Positions 48,783 through 57,006 of a stretch of 64,000 bases of DNA are shown in pieces. The translations under genes were made by a program, and so were the position numbers. Positions within the stretch are counted from its first letter, which is position 1, and the number at the start of each line of letters is the position of its first letter. Source of the DNA: GCA-2401735 sp051252095 (GTDB lineage Bacteria; Pseudomonadota; Gammaproteobacteria; Burkholderiales; Methylophilaceae); assembly GCA_051252095.1 (NCBI GenBank), contig JBPOFK010000001.1:248001-312000 (forward strand), read 5' to 3'. The notes under the pieces are model-generated. The model had not been told where the DNA came from, did no database searches, and saw only the letters and a program-made list of their open reading frames with translations.

Positions 48783-50357
48783 CTACGCTAGTTTTTTGAC
48801 ATAAACTTTAGATTTTCTTTGTAGGTTATACAGTTTTTGTTTAGATTGCGGTAGTTTTTCTAGGGGTAACAAATCAAAACCACGTTCTAGGAACCAATGC
48901 TCAGTGCGAGTGGTAAGGCAAAATATTTTATTAAAGCCTAGTTTCTTTGCCTGTTGCTGACAATAGTTAAACAGCTTGTCGCCGCGACCGCCGCCTCTGT
49001 ATTGCGGATCAATAGCTAAGCATGCGAATTCAGTCATTTTATCATCTATAAAAGGATGCAGTGCCGCACAGCCTATAATTCTATTGTCATGTTCCATTAC
49101 ATAGAAATGTTTGATATCCATTTCTATTTGTTCACGACCACGTCTGACTAGCACACCATCTTTTTCAAGTGGCTCAATTAATAATAAAATGCCACCCACA
49201 TCATCAATGGTCGCTTGACGCATGGTCTCCAAAGGTAATTCAGTCACCATGGTGCCAACGCCACTCATTGTAAATAGTTCTTGTATGATGGCGCCGTCAA
49301 GATGCCTAGAAATTAAATGCGTACGCGGTACGCCATGCTCGCTCGCCTTCACGGCTGCCTCAAGATAGTATGCGATATCTTCTGTGAAGTGGGCAGGGGA
49401 TTCCGTTTGTTGCACATGTTTGAGCAAGTTTTTAGCTTTGTCCGCAGTCAATTCATTTAGTAGCTCTCCACGTAGGTTTTTAACGCCTTCCGTGTCCATT
49501 AAAAAGATTAATTTTTCTGCTTTTAAGGCGATGGCAGCATTGACTGCAACGTCTTCTAAGCTTAAGTTAAATGTTTCACCTGTGGGCGAATAACCCATTG
49601 GTGATAGTAAAACTAGTTCTCCATCATCTAATCTTTTTTGGATGCCAACTTTGTCCACTTTACGGACTTCGCCAGTGTGTTGCAGATCCACACCATCAAT
49701 GACACCAAGTGGTTTTGCGGTTACAAAATTTCCACTTGCGACACGTATATCTGCACCAGCCATTGGAGAGTTGGCAATACCCATAGAAAGTAACGCTTCA
49801 ATTTCTACTCGTATAGAACCATTTGCTTCTTTTACTGCCTCCATTGCAGCATCATCTGTAATTCGTAGGCCATTGTGATAGGCTGGCGTCAATTGCTCTC
49901 TCATTAAGCGTTGCTCAATTTGTGGTCGTGCACCGTGCACGAGTACGAGTCTCACCTCTAAGCTAGCTAAGAGGTTCAAGTCATGGGATAGTGCAATAAA
50001 TTGTTGCTCGCTTACTACCTCGCCACCAAAAGCAATCACAAATGTACTTCCACCAAATGCGTGAATATATGGCGCAGCAGACCGAAACCAATGCACAAAG
50101 TCAGTTGATTGTTCTGGCTTAAACTGCGATAAGTTTGTTGAAGGAGTGGTTTTTTCGGCATCACTTTCAGCAAATAGGCTGGCAGGGGTTGTGCTCAGTG
50201 CTGCGGCAATTTTACGAATTTGCAACTCAGATAAACCTAGTTCCCCGCGCTCAATACGTGATAAATTGCCTGCATCAGCGTCGATGACTTTTGCTAGTGT
50301 TTCAAGCGTCATTTTTACCGCCTGCCGACGGTTTCGAATAATAATACCAAGACTCAT
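48783..50357 (-). CDS. argA: N-acetylglutamate synthase ArgA with an N-terminal XRE helix-turn-helix domain
   Basis: First step of arginine synthesis: acetyl-CoA plus glutamate to N-acetylglutamate. Residues about 88-370 match the amino-acid-kinase-like (arginine-sensing) domain of ArgA (YIHAFGGSTFVIAFGGE; RLVLVHGARPQIEQRL; GYSPTGETFNLS). Residues about 380-524 are the GNAT domain (ATIDDVGGILLLIEPLEKDGVLVRRGREQIE; LAIDPQYRGGGRGDKL; LTTRTEHWFLERGF; YNLQRKSKVYVKKL). Unusually, residues 3-62 are an intact XRE-type helix-turn-helix (LETLAKVIDADAGNLSRIERGELGLSELQIRKIAAAL) joined by a 25-residue polar linker. Total 524 residues against about 443 for E. coli ArgA. The only internal start near the linker, GTG at Val88, has no visible Shine-Dalgarno. 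A dyad-symmetric site lies 28-62 bases upstream. The DNA-binding role is inferred. Confidence 0.9.
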   Translation of the reverse strand: MSLGIIIRNRRQAVKMTLETLAKVIDADAGNLSRIERGELGLSELQIRKIAAALSTTPASLFAESDAEKTTPSTNLSQFKPEQSTDFVHWFRSAAPYIHAFGGSTFVIAFGGEVVSEQQFIALSHDLNLLASLEVRLVLVHGARPQIEQRLMREQLTPAYHNGLRITDDAAMEAVKEANGSIRVEIEALLSMGIANSPMAGADIRVASGNFVTAKPLGVIDGVDLQHTGEVRKVDKVGIQKRLDDGELVLLSPMGYSPTGETFNLSLEDVAVNAAIALKAEKLIFLMDTEGVKNLRGELLNELTADKAKNLLKHVQQTESPAHFTEDIAYYLEAAVKASEHGVPRTHLISRHLDGAIIQELFTMSGVGTMVTELPLETMRQATIDDVGGILLLIEPLEKDGVLVRRGREQIEMDIKHFYVMEHDNRIIGCAALHPFIDDKMTEFACLAIDPQYRGGGRGDKLFNYCQQQAKKLGFNKIFCLTTRTEHWFLERGFDLLPLEKLPQSKQKLYNLQRKSKVYVKKLA

Positions 50358-50370
50358 GCGTCTATTTTAT

Positions 50371-50419
50371 GTAAATAATACAAAAATGCAAAATAAATTT
50401 GCATTAAATACAAATTTAC
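50371..50419. promoter_or_regulatory. Extended dyad-symmetric site upstream of the XRE-ArgA gene
   Basis: An inner inverted repeat AATGCAAA (50385-50392)/TTTGCATT (50398-50405) and an outer one GTAAAT (50371-50376)/ATTTAC (50414-50419) share the same centre at 50395. The site lies 14-62 bases before the argA start and after the acyltransferase stop. It could be an operator for the XRE domain. A weak terminator of the upstream gene is the alternative, but the stem is AT-rich. Confidence 0.55.
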
Positions 50420-50426
50420 TTGATGG

Positions 50427-51518
50427 TTACCAACCAATTACATACCTGGAGTTGCTGCCCAGTAAGCGTTTTATCATGCGCGCTACAACATAGGAAAAAA
50501 TTACAGCAGCGGTGAAAATAAATAATACACCTTCAAAACCATGCTTAAAATCCATCATTCCAGAACTACGCATAAAGCTGAGTGCCCATTGGTGAAGAAA
50601 GAAATAAGCAAAGCTCATGTTAGCTGTAATTTTCAAAAATGGGATGTCGTATTGTTGCAAATGCATCGTAAAGGCTAACATGAAAATGATAAGAGATACT
50701 TTTTGAAAAATCATTAAATCAACGCCATGCCACATGAATATCGAGGCTTTCCCCATACTATCCTTCTGACCGAGTAAAAACATGATGAGTGCGGTGGCAA
50801 TAGTAATGAGAAGTAGCAGTAAGGTTTTGCCTTCAATCCATTGGTTGATTTTTGCGCGCTCCATACTATAAAGAATACCAAACAGGTAGTAAGGGCAGTA
50901 ATAAATAAGGCTGTGAATTGGATTGATTTCCCAAGATGGGCGTTGCACGTACATTGAAAAGAGAAATAAACCAACTGTGATTAACACTTTTGTTTTCAGC
51001 TGGAAGGAGATGAATCTAATAAAAATAGGTGACAATAGGAACAACAGCATTGCAAATGGGACGTACCAATAGGCCCATAGCGTTCTACCTGTTAGCAGGT
51101 TCATTATCACTAAACTTGAATTACTTAAATCAGGCCCATAGAACTCATTAATAACATTTGCCATGACAATTCCACCTCTAGTGAAATAAAAGTAAGCGAT
51201 ATAAAGCAAAGAGAGAATGAGGTAAGGCAAGAAAACATACTTTGTTTTGCTCTTCACAAAAGACCAGTATTGGTATTTGCGGAAATAAACGTGATGAAAG
51301 AAAAAGCCAGAAATGAAAACAAATAAAGCTGTTCCGCCTGAGATGATGTTAACTACAGTCGCTTCCCAAACTTGGCTTCTAGGCCATGCATTGTAACAAT
51401 GACCAAGGATAATCTGTAAAATCGCTAACGCTCTGAAATAATCAAAATAAACTAGCCGATCGACATCTTTTAATTTGTTTTTTTCGGGTGATATTTGCGT
51501 CACTGCAGACTTTATCAA
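50427..51518 (-). CDS. Acyltransferase-3 family membrane protein
   Basis: A 363-residue integral membrane protein of the acyltransferase 3 (OafA/NodX) family, with about 10 hydrophobic segments. The N-terminal signature VYFDYFRALAILQIILGHCYNAWPR includes the conserved RALA..H pattern (Arg and catalytic-type His), and a later FFFHHVYFRKY continues the family core. Such proteins O-acylate extracellular sugars or peptidoglycan. It lies upstream of argA on the same strand, with no clear functional link. The substrate is not deducible. Confidence 0.87.
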   Translation of the reverse strand: MIKSAVTQISPEKNKLKDVDRLVYFDYFRALAILQIILGHCYNAWPRSQVWEATVVNIISGGTALFVFISGFFFHHVYFRKYQYWSFVKSKTKYVFLPYLILSLLYIAYFYFTRGGIVMANVINEFYGPDLSNSSLVIMNLLTGRTLWAYWYVPFAMLLFLLSPIFIRFISFQLKTKVLITVGLFLFSMYVQRPSWEINPIHSLIYYCPYYLFGILYSMERAKINQWIEGKTLLLLLITIATALIMFLLGQKDSMGKASIFMWHGVDLMIFQKVSLIIFMLAFTMHLQQYDIPFLKITANMSFAYFFLHQWALSFMRSSGMMDFKHGFEGVLFIFTAAVIFSYVVARMIKRLLGSNSRYVIGW

Positions 51519-51631
51519 GAATAGTAATTTTAATACTTTATACTATTTATATTGTTATGCAATCACTTCACTTCTTCTTTTTTTAGTACCCAGTAAGGAT
51601 TTTTTGTGGAAAAATATGAGTCATACAAAGA

Positions 51632-52261
51632 ATGAAGAAAGTTGCAATGAATAAACTTTATACACGATCAAAAGTGCGCAATTCTTGGAGGCATAAGACA
51701 AAGCAACTGATGGTTTTGGTGTTTTCAGCGATGATGGCGCTTTCATGTCAGTCAGCTTCAGCAAGTAATGGCATGCTGATTGTTAGTAAGGATAATGGCA
51801 AAACTTATCTCTTATTGGTACAAACGCACAAGCATGATCACTATGAGTTTCCAGGAGGTCGGCTAGAGCAAGCAGAAAATTTGCTTGATAAAGCAAGTAA
51901 AACCGAGTCACCATACGAGACTGCATTACGTGAGACAGTGGAAGAGATGAGAGGCTTCTTGGGCCGCCAGCAACTTCATGCTGCGTCTTCTGAAACTAAT
52001 TTTGTTGAGGCCGGAAAGTACAGAATTTATATTGCACAGTTGCCTTTTTTTAGCCTAAAAGAGGTGCGTGAAATTAAAATTCCAAAGGGTAAGAAATGGT
52101 CCTTTATGCGGGAGGTGGTTAACTACGCATGGGTTGATGCGGCAAAAATTAATGATACAAATGATGGTTTTGTCATGTCGAGTGATGGCCAAGCAGTTGA
52201 GCTCGGCCCAGATGTGTTAGCAGTGATTAAGCAGGGGCGTTCAAAAAAATGGTTTAACTAA
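51632..52261 (+). CDS. Exported NUDIX-hydrolase-like protein with an expanded Nudix loop
   Basis: A 209-residue protein with an N-terminal export signal: basic region, hydrophobic core LMVLVFSAMMAL (26-37), then SCQSASAS, which could be a lipobox-like Cys39 or a signal peptidase I site. The NUDIX domain is recognisable: EFPGGRLEQAE (72-82) and ALRETVEEMRGF (98-109). The residues G76-x5-E82 and R100-E-x2-E104-E105-x2-G108 are all present, but 17 residues separate the two halves instead of 7. A NUDIX domain outside the cytoplasm is unusual. Substrate unknown. Start 51632 is one of several close ATGs. Confidence 0.75.
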   Translation: MKKVAMNKLYTRSKVRNSWRHKTKQLMVLVFSAMMALSCQSASASNGMLIVSKDNGKTYLLLVQTHKHDHYEFPGGRLEQAENLLDKASKTESPYETALRETVEEMRGFLGRQQLHAASSETNFVEAGKYRIYIAQLPFFSLKEVREIKIPKGKKWSFMREVVNYAWVDAAKINDTNDGFVMSSDGQAVELGPDVLAVIKQGRSKKWFN

Positions 52262-52266
52262 TATCG

Positions 52267-52944
52267 CTAATCATCTTTGGGCTCTTCAGCAATAAATACT
52301 TTTTGTGCAAAGTTGTCTGCTTGTAGCGCGGCAATTAGCTGTTGATTGGTGGTATTTTTATTGCGTTTGATATGGTAATTGTATTGGTTAGCAGAACCTT
52401 TAATGTTTTCTTGCAAATCAATTAGCACAAATCTTTTACAGTGCTGTTGTAGAATTTGATCGATTTTATTTTGCTGATCAATACTATTCAATTGAAAGCT
52501 AAGAACAAAGTCAAAATAAGCAACAGGACTAAAAGTGGCATAACGTAGAAAGATGGATGCAACGGCAAAGCAAAAAGTGCCCTCAATAGCGACAATAAAC
52601 GCACTAGCGCCACAGGCAATGCCAGCGGCAAGTGATGCAAACAAAAAGACCGTATCACGTGGGTTTTTAAAGTTAGTTCTAAACCGAATAATACCAACAG
52701 CAGCAATAATGCCGACACCGCGTGCAATGCTGTCACCCACCGATAAGATAATGACGCATGCAATGATTGAAATAAGAACAATAGACTGTAGATAATTCCG
52801 AGAATATGTGCTTTTTTGTAAGGTCAAAACGTAGATATACGCAACTAATGTTGATAGTATAAATGATAGTAGCACTGTGATGGTTGTGGCCAGAAAGTCG
52901 ATATCTTGGCCTGTGGGTATCAGTGGATGGCTAAAGTCAAACAT
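52267..52944 (-). CDS. DUF4956-family membrane protein
   Basis: A 225-residue protein with four or five membrane helices in the first two thirds (near residues 17-37, 48-66, 70-88, 103-121 and 122-140) and a soluble C-terminal domain. FRTNFKNPRDTVFLFASLAAGIACGASAF is typical of DUF4956, which is distantly MgtC-like. Related proteins occur near polyphosphate or VTC-domain genes, but no such gene is present here. Function is unknown. It converges with the NUDIX gene; the stops are 5 bases apart. Confidence 0.8.
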   Translation of the reverse strand: MFDFSHPLIPTGQDIDFLATTITVLLSFILSTLVAYIYVLTLQKSTYSRNYLQSIVLISIIACVIILSVGDSIARGVGIIAAVGIIRFRTNFKNPRDTVFLFASLAAGIACGASAFIVAIEGTFCFAVASIFLRYATFSPVAYFDFVLSFQLNSIDQQNKIDQILQQHCKRFVLIDLQENIKGSANQYNYHIKRNKNTTNQQLIAALQADNFAQKVFIAEEPKDD

Positions 52945-53101
52945 GGTCGTGTCACTTTACAATTAAAGAAAATGTGTTATTTTTAAAACTTAAATAATGA
53001 TTTATATCGTTATGACCACACTATACCAAAAAAGGTTAGTAACGAATGTGAAGTTTATGTGATGCCGCTTAAATGGATTTATTGTAAATGAATATCAAGG
53101 G

Positions 53102-53836
53102 TTAGAAATCCCCCCAAATACTGTGCATACATGCTATCGCTGCTAAAGCAGCAGTTTCTGTCCGCAAAATTCTTGGGCCTAATGTAACCGATAGAAATCC
53201 ATTTGTATTCGCCATTTCAATTTCCTTTGGGCTTAGCCCTCCCTCGGCACCAATCAGTAGCTGAATGTTTTGTTCAGGCTTCGTCAATGTTGCGATGCGC
53301 GTTGCACCAATGGGGTTTAATTGTATGCGGCACTGTTCTTGATGTGGATTTTCTGCAAGCCAATGGCTCAGTGATGTTGGTTCTATCACGTTAGGAACAA
53401 TTGCTCGGCCTGATTGCTCACAAGCGGATACAACAACATTTTGCCAGTGAGCTAAGCGTTTTGCAGCGCGCTCTTGATTCAGTTTGACAACGCTACGTTC
53501 GGTGGCAATGGGTTGGATTTGTATAACGCCAAGCTCTACTGCTTTTTGAATGGTGTAATCCATGCGGTCGCCACTGGAAATGCCTTGCAGCAAGGTAATG
53601 TTGAGCGGAGATTCATTCTCGACTGCTATGCTAGAGGTAACCTTTGCCATTACGGCGCTTTTATTGATGCTGGTAAATGTACATACATAATCAAACCCAT
53701 CACCATTAAATAGAGTAGCAGTATCACCCACAACCATACGCAACACACGTACTGCATGCGTCGCAGCCGATTCTGGCAATTTAACAATAGCGCCTAAGGC
53801 TAGTTTTTCCGGGCAGTAAAAGCGGTTTTTGGGCAT
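53102..53836 (-). CDS. rsmE: 16S rRNA (uracil1498-N3)-methyltransferase RsmE
   Basis: SPOUT-class methyltransferase making m3U1498 in 16S rRNA. The N-terminal PUA-like domain (MPKNRFYCPEKLALGAIVKLPESAATHAVRVLR) and the C-terminal knot (QLLIGAEGGLSPKEIEMANTNGFLSVTLGPRILRTETAALAAIA) are complete. The 244-residue length is standard. ATG 53836 is chosen because it begins the conserved PUA domain; a longer frame to 53947 would overlap the start of the divergent thioredoxin-like gene. Confidence 0.96.
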   Translation of the reverse strand: MPKNRFYCPEKLALGAIVKLPESAATHAVRVLRMVVGDTATLFNGDGFDYVCTFTSINKSAVMAKVTSSIAVENESPLNITLLQGISSGDRMDYTIQKAVELGVIQIQPIATERSVVKLNQERAAKRLAHWQNVVVSACEQSGRAIVPNVIEPTSLSHWLAENPHQEQCRIQLNPIGATRIATLTKPEQNIQLLIGAEGGLSPKEIEMANTNGFLSVTLGPRILRTETAALAAIACMHSIWGDF

Positions 53837-53905
53837 GTCGTTGTTTAAATTCGATGGTAATATTAAGATTATAAATTGTTTTGTGAGAAAGCTCAGGAGA
53901 TAAAT

Positions 53906-54457
53906 ATGGCCAGTATAAGTCCCCCGGTATGTAACTTTGGTTGGCAAGCGCCAGATTTTAGTTTAAAAAATGTTGATGGCACTATCTTATCCAAAGACTT
54001 GCTCATGGGTAAAAATGGTTTGTTGGTGATGTTTATTTGCAATCATTGTCCTTATGTTAAAGCCATTCTGCCGCGTTTAATCGCGGATGTTATTGAGTTA
54101 AAAATGCTGGGTGTTAATACCGTCGCGATTATGTCAAATGACCCAACGGATTATCCAGAAGACAGCTTTGAAAATATGCAAATTATCGCCAATGAGATGG
54201 ATTTTCCGTTTCCTTATTTAATCGACCCAACGCAAAAAGTTGCTAAAGCTTATGATGCTGTCTGTACACCAGATTTTTTTGGCTTTAATAATAAGTTTGA
54301 ATTGCAATACCGTGGTCGCTTTGATGAAAGCCGCAAAGAAACCGCTTCTAATAGTACGCGAGACTTATTTCATGCAATGAAGCAAGTAGCAGAAACTGGA
54401 CAAGGCCCAAAAGAGCAGGTGCAGAGTATAGGTTGTTCGATTAAGTGGATACAGTAG
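53906..54457 (+). CDS. Thioredoxin-fold (AhpC/TSA-like) protein with CNHC motif
   Basis: A 183-residue redoxin of the thioredoxin-family peroxiredoxin-like group (WQAPDFSLKNVDGTILSKDLL; VMFICNHCPYVKAILPRLIAD with Cys45 and Cys48; AIMSNDPTDYPEDSFENM; YDAVCTPDFFGFN). No signal peptide; it should act in the cytoplasm. ATG 53906 is favoured with CAGGAGA 7-13 bases upstream over an in-frame ATG at 53876. It may be a thiol peroxidase or disulfide reductase. It is divergent from rsmE with a 69-base gap and convergent with an AEC transporter. Confidence 0.86.
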   Translation: MASISPPVCNFGWQAPDFSLKNVDGTILSKDLLMGKNGLLVMFICNHCPYVKAILPRLIADVIELKMLGVNTVAIMSNDPTDYPEDSFENMQIIANEMDFPFPYLIDPTQKVAKAYDAVCTPDFFGFNNKFELQYRGRFDESRKETASNSTRDLFHAMKQVAETGQGPKEQVQSIGCSIKWIQ

Positions 54458-54459
54458 TT

Positions 54460-55389
54460 TTAGCTCACAATGCCAGTAGTAAGCAGATTAAACCAAATGG
54501 TTAATGTGCCAATGCTCAGTAAGGTAGTTAAAAATACAGCAGCTGCATACAGCCCGCTATCCAGTTGGTAACGCTCACAAATCACAATGCCAAATATCAT
54601 CGTAGGCATTGCCGCTAGAATGACAGCCGTCGTTAACGTTGGTGCAGGTAAGTTAAGGAACGATCCAGTTGCCAATGCAGCTAGCGGTGCTATTAATAGT
54701 GCAATCAAACACACTGGTAACAACAAAGGTAAGTATTTCAACTTAATCGTATCCCAGCGGATGCTCATGCCCAAAGCAATCAGCATTAAAGGGACTACGC
54801 CGCCTGCCAAAATATTGAGTGCATTATGCAAAACAGCTGGTTGTGGAATGTTGCTTATATTCATTAGTATCGCCAACAGCAATGCCCATAGAGGGGGTAC
54901 TTTTAATAGTGCATAAAATGGATGCGTTTCTACATCATTATCGCCGAAGCGATGCGCGATGAGGACACCTAACGTCAATACTAAAGGTGTGCAAGCGAAC
55001 AAGTCAAACTTGAGCACGATGACTTGTGACCAATCCCCAAGTGCTTGTGCAGTAACAGGTAGGCCAAGATAAGTCGCGTTTGGAAAAGTAGCAGCAATTA
55101 ATAATGCGCCCTTTTGTGATTTGCTGATTTTAAAAAAATGTAAGATGACCCACATTAAAATAAGCGAAGTGAAGATTGCCGAGAGTGCTGTGAGTGACAC
55201 TTTAATGGAGTCTATATTCAGTGGTGCTTGCCACATGACATCTAGTACTAATGCAGGCAATAAAATATAAAAAACCAAATCGGTCAGCGCGCGGCGGTGC
55301 GATAGCACAGCAATGTGGGTGGGGGCTATACGTTGCCAAATAACACCGATGGCAATAATGGCAGCCATTTGTAACATTACAGTTAGCAC
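54460..55389 (-). CDS. AEC-family transporter (auxin efflux carrier-like)
   Basis: A 309-residue inner-membrane transporter with about ten helices in two five-helix repeats. The N-terminal MLTVMLQMAAIIAIGVIWQRI and the middle ATFPNATYLGLPVTAQALG, with the conserved NxxYLGLP pattern, are typical of the AEC family. Members move organic acids or unknown compounds. Standalone; the partner gene that would tell the substrate is not evident. Confidence 0.87.
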   Translation of the reverse strand: MLTVMLQMAAIIAIGVIWQRIAPTHIAVLSHRRALTDLVFYILLPALVLDVMWQAPLNIDSIKVSLTALSAIFTSLILMWVILHFFKISKSQKGALLIAATFPNATYLGLPVTAQALGDWSQVIVLKFDLFACTPLVLTLGVLIAHRFGDNDVETHPFYALLKVPPLWALLLAILMNISNIPQPAVLHNALNILAGGVVPLMLIALGMSIRWDTIKLKYLPLLLPVCLIALLIAPLAALATGSFLNLPAPTLTTAVILAAMPTMIFGIVICERYQLDSGLYAAAVFLTTLLSIGTLTIWFNLLTTGIVS

Positions 55390-55431
55390 AAAAAAACCTT
55401 AATGAGTATTAGCGTAAATGTTAGCACGGAG

Positions 55432-56124
55432 TTAGCGGTAGATGCCGTGAAGCATTTCTCTTTTTTTACCAAATCCTGTAGCTTTTGATACTTGAAAGCC
55501 AACAGCTACGAGCTGTCTGCGGACTTGACCAGCACTGGTAAAAGTGGCAAAAGTAGTATTAGGTTTTGATAGGCGCGCGATTTCAGCAAACAAATTCTCA
55601 GACCACATTTCACTATTTTTTGAAGGGGCAAAGCCATCCAAAAACCATCCATCTGCAGCTGTTTGTATCTTTGGTAAGTGCTCACTTACATTGCCAATCC
55701 ATAGGTCGAGTTTGATGCGATTTTGGCATAAGTTGAAGGTGTTTAATCCGTCTATAAGTTTTGCGTAGGGTGCATATAGCTGTATTGCGAGTTCGCTAAA
55801 GATTGGCCAGTTTTGATTGGCTTTGATCAAGTCTTCTGTTTTCAATGGAAAACGCTCAACAGAAATAAAATGGAAAGTGGCATTGGTTGGTGCAAGTGCT
55901 AGAAATTGTTGCGTAGCGCAAAGGAAGTTTAGTCCAGTGCCAAAGCCCGTTTCTATAATTGTAAACGTCGCTGCTTGCATGGCTAAAAAGCGTTCAGTTA
56001 ATTGATTATGTTTGATAAAGACATATTCTGTTTCTGCTAAACCATTGTCTGATGAATAGTAGACATCATCAAAATCGAGTGAATAGGGTTCGTGATTATT
56101 CCATTTTAGCTTGGCGAACTGCAT
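55432..56124 (-). CDS. mnmD: Stand-alone MnmD tRNA methyltransferase
   Basis: SAM-dependent methyltransferase for the last step of mnm5s2U34 tRNA wobble modification, equivalent to the N-terminal domain of E. coli MnmC. It starts MQFAKLKWNNHEPYSLDFDDVYYSSDNGLAETEYVFI, has the SAM-binding FTIIETGFGTGLNFLCA (about 53-69), and DLWIGNVSEHLPKI..ADGWFLDGFAPSKNSEMW. At 230 residues it lacks the MnmC FAD oxidoreductase domain, so it should methylate nm5U made directly by the MnmEG ammonium pathway or by a separate oxidoreductase elsewhere. Upstream is a 2OG-oxygenase gene with a 50-base gap. Confidence 0.9.
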   Translation of the reverse strand: MQFAKLKWNNHEPYSLDFDDVYYSSDNGLAETEYVFIKHNQLTERFLAMQAATFTIIETGFGTGLNFLCATQQFLALAPTNATFHFISVERFPLKTEDLIKANQNWPIFSELAIQLYAPYAKLIDGLNTFNLCQNRIKLDLWIGNVSEHLPKIQTAADGWFLDGFAPSKNSEMWSENLFAEIARLSKPNTTFATFTSAGQVRRQLVAVGFQVSKATGFGKKREMLHGIYR

Positions 56125-56174
56125 GAAGGTTTAATTGATAAAATGCATTAAACCCTATTGTAAAGCGGATTGGT

Positions 56175-56807
56175 TTAAATGACTAAGTGGTTGCGGCTTC
56201 TAAACCAGCCAGTCAGGCTAAGTCGCTCTCGATGCGCTGGTAAAACCTCATGCCAAAACTTGGCAGAAAGAAAGAGTACAATACGACCCGCATTCGGCAA
56301 GATATCTAAGTGGTTGCTTTCATCGAGATGTAATCTTAGCGCGCCACCATGATGCGCTTGCCAATTTGGGTTGAGATATAAAACAGCACTTAATTGACGA
56401 TGCTGAATTTGTGCGGTGGCACCATGACTGAATTGGTCAAGATGTTTTTGATAAGTACCACCAACTGGGTACAGAGCAACATGTGTTTCAAGTTCATGTA
56501 CGTTCATGAATAGCTGAGCGTTTAGTAGTAGCCTAAGCATTTCCATTTGCCTGTAATAAGCATTAATGGCTGGAGAAGCGTCGGTATCATCTAGCCAAGC
56601 GATATAGTCGCCACGTATATCTTCATTTTTCAATCCCGCTTTCCCTGTTTTAGCGCTAAGCATTTGGCCGCTGAGCCATTTAGCTTGAATAGTTTGTGCA
56701 AGCATTTCAATCTCAGCTGGTGGTAGAAAATGGTCAATAATGGCATACCCATGGGAGGAAACCGTATTGATTGCGCGCACTAGCGGGTCTACTTCTGAAG
56801 TCAGCAT
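56175..56807 (-). CDS. 2-oxoglutarate/Fe(II) oxygenase (P4H/SM-20-like)
   Basis: A 210-residue oxygenase of the prolyl-4-hydroxylase-like family. The Fe(II) triad is visible as His122, Asp124 (KHLDQF) and His186 (KFWHEV), and Arg195 in HRERLSLTGWF would bind 2-oxoglutarate. The N-terminal region carries INTVSSHGYAIIDHFLPP, typical of this group. Substrate is unknown; bacterial homologs hydroxylate ribosomal or translation proteins in some cases. Upstream of the MnmD gene on the same strand, which suggests but does not prove a translation link. Confidence 0.88.
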   Translation of the reverse strand: MLTSEVDPLVRAINTVSSHGYAIIDHFLPPAEIEMLAQTIQAKWLSGQMLSAKTGKAGLKNEDIRGDYIAWLDDTDASPAINAYYRQMEMLRLLLNAQLFMNVHELETHVALYPVGGTYQKHLDQFSHGATAQIQHRQLSAVLYLNPNWQAHHGGALRLHLDESNHLDILPNAGRIVLFLSAKFWHEVLPAHRERLSLTGWFRSRNHLVI

Positions 56808-57006
56808 AAAAGGTATCTCAATTTAGTTAGTTCAGAAGTTAAGGAGGGAGATCTCTGGGTAAGCTATTGCTAATGCTTGGTTAAATCTTGCGATTAATTT
56901 TTCAGTATTCTAACGCTTTTTTGGTAGAAGTCATCAAAAATATTAAGCAGTTGTTTTTATAATTTAACACTTTGATTAAATTGAATATTTTTTGTTACAA
57001 AGGATG

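Noticed and set aside
48783..50357. Idea that the XRE domain and ArgA are two genes joined by a sequencing error
   Set aside because: The frame is continuous through a normal polar linker, no stop or frameshift sign is present, and the only internal start (GTG at codon 88) lacks a ribosome site. Strain comparison would settle it.
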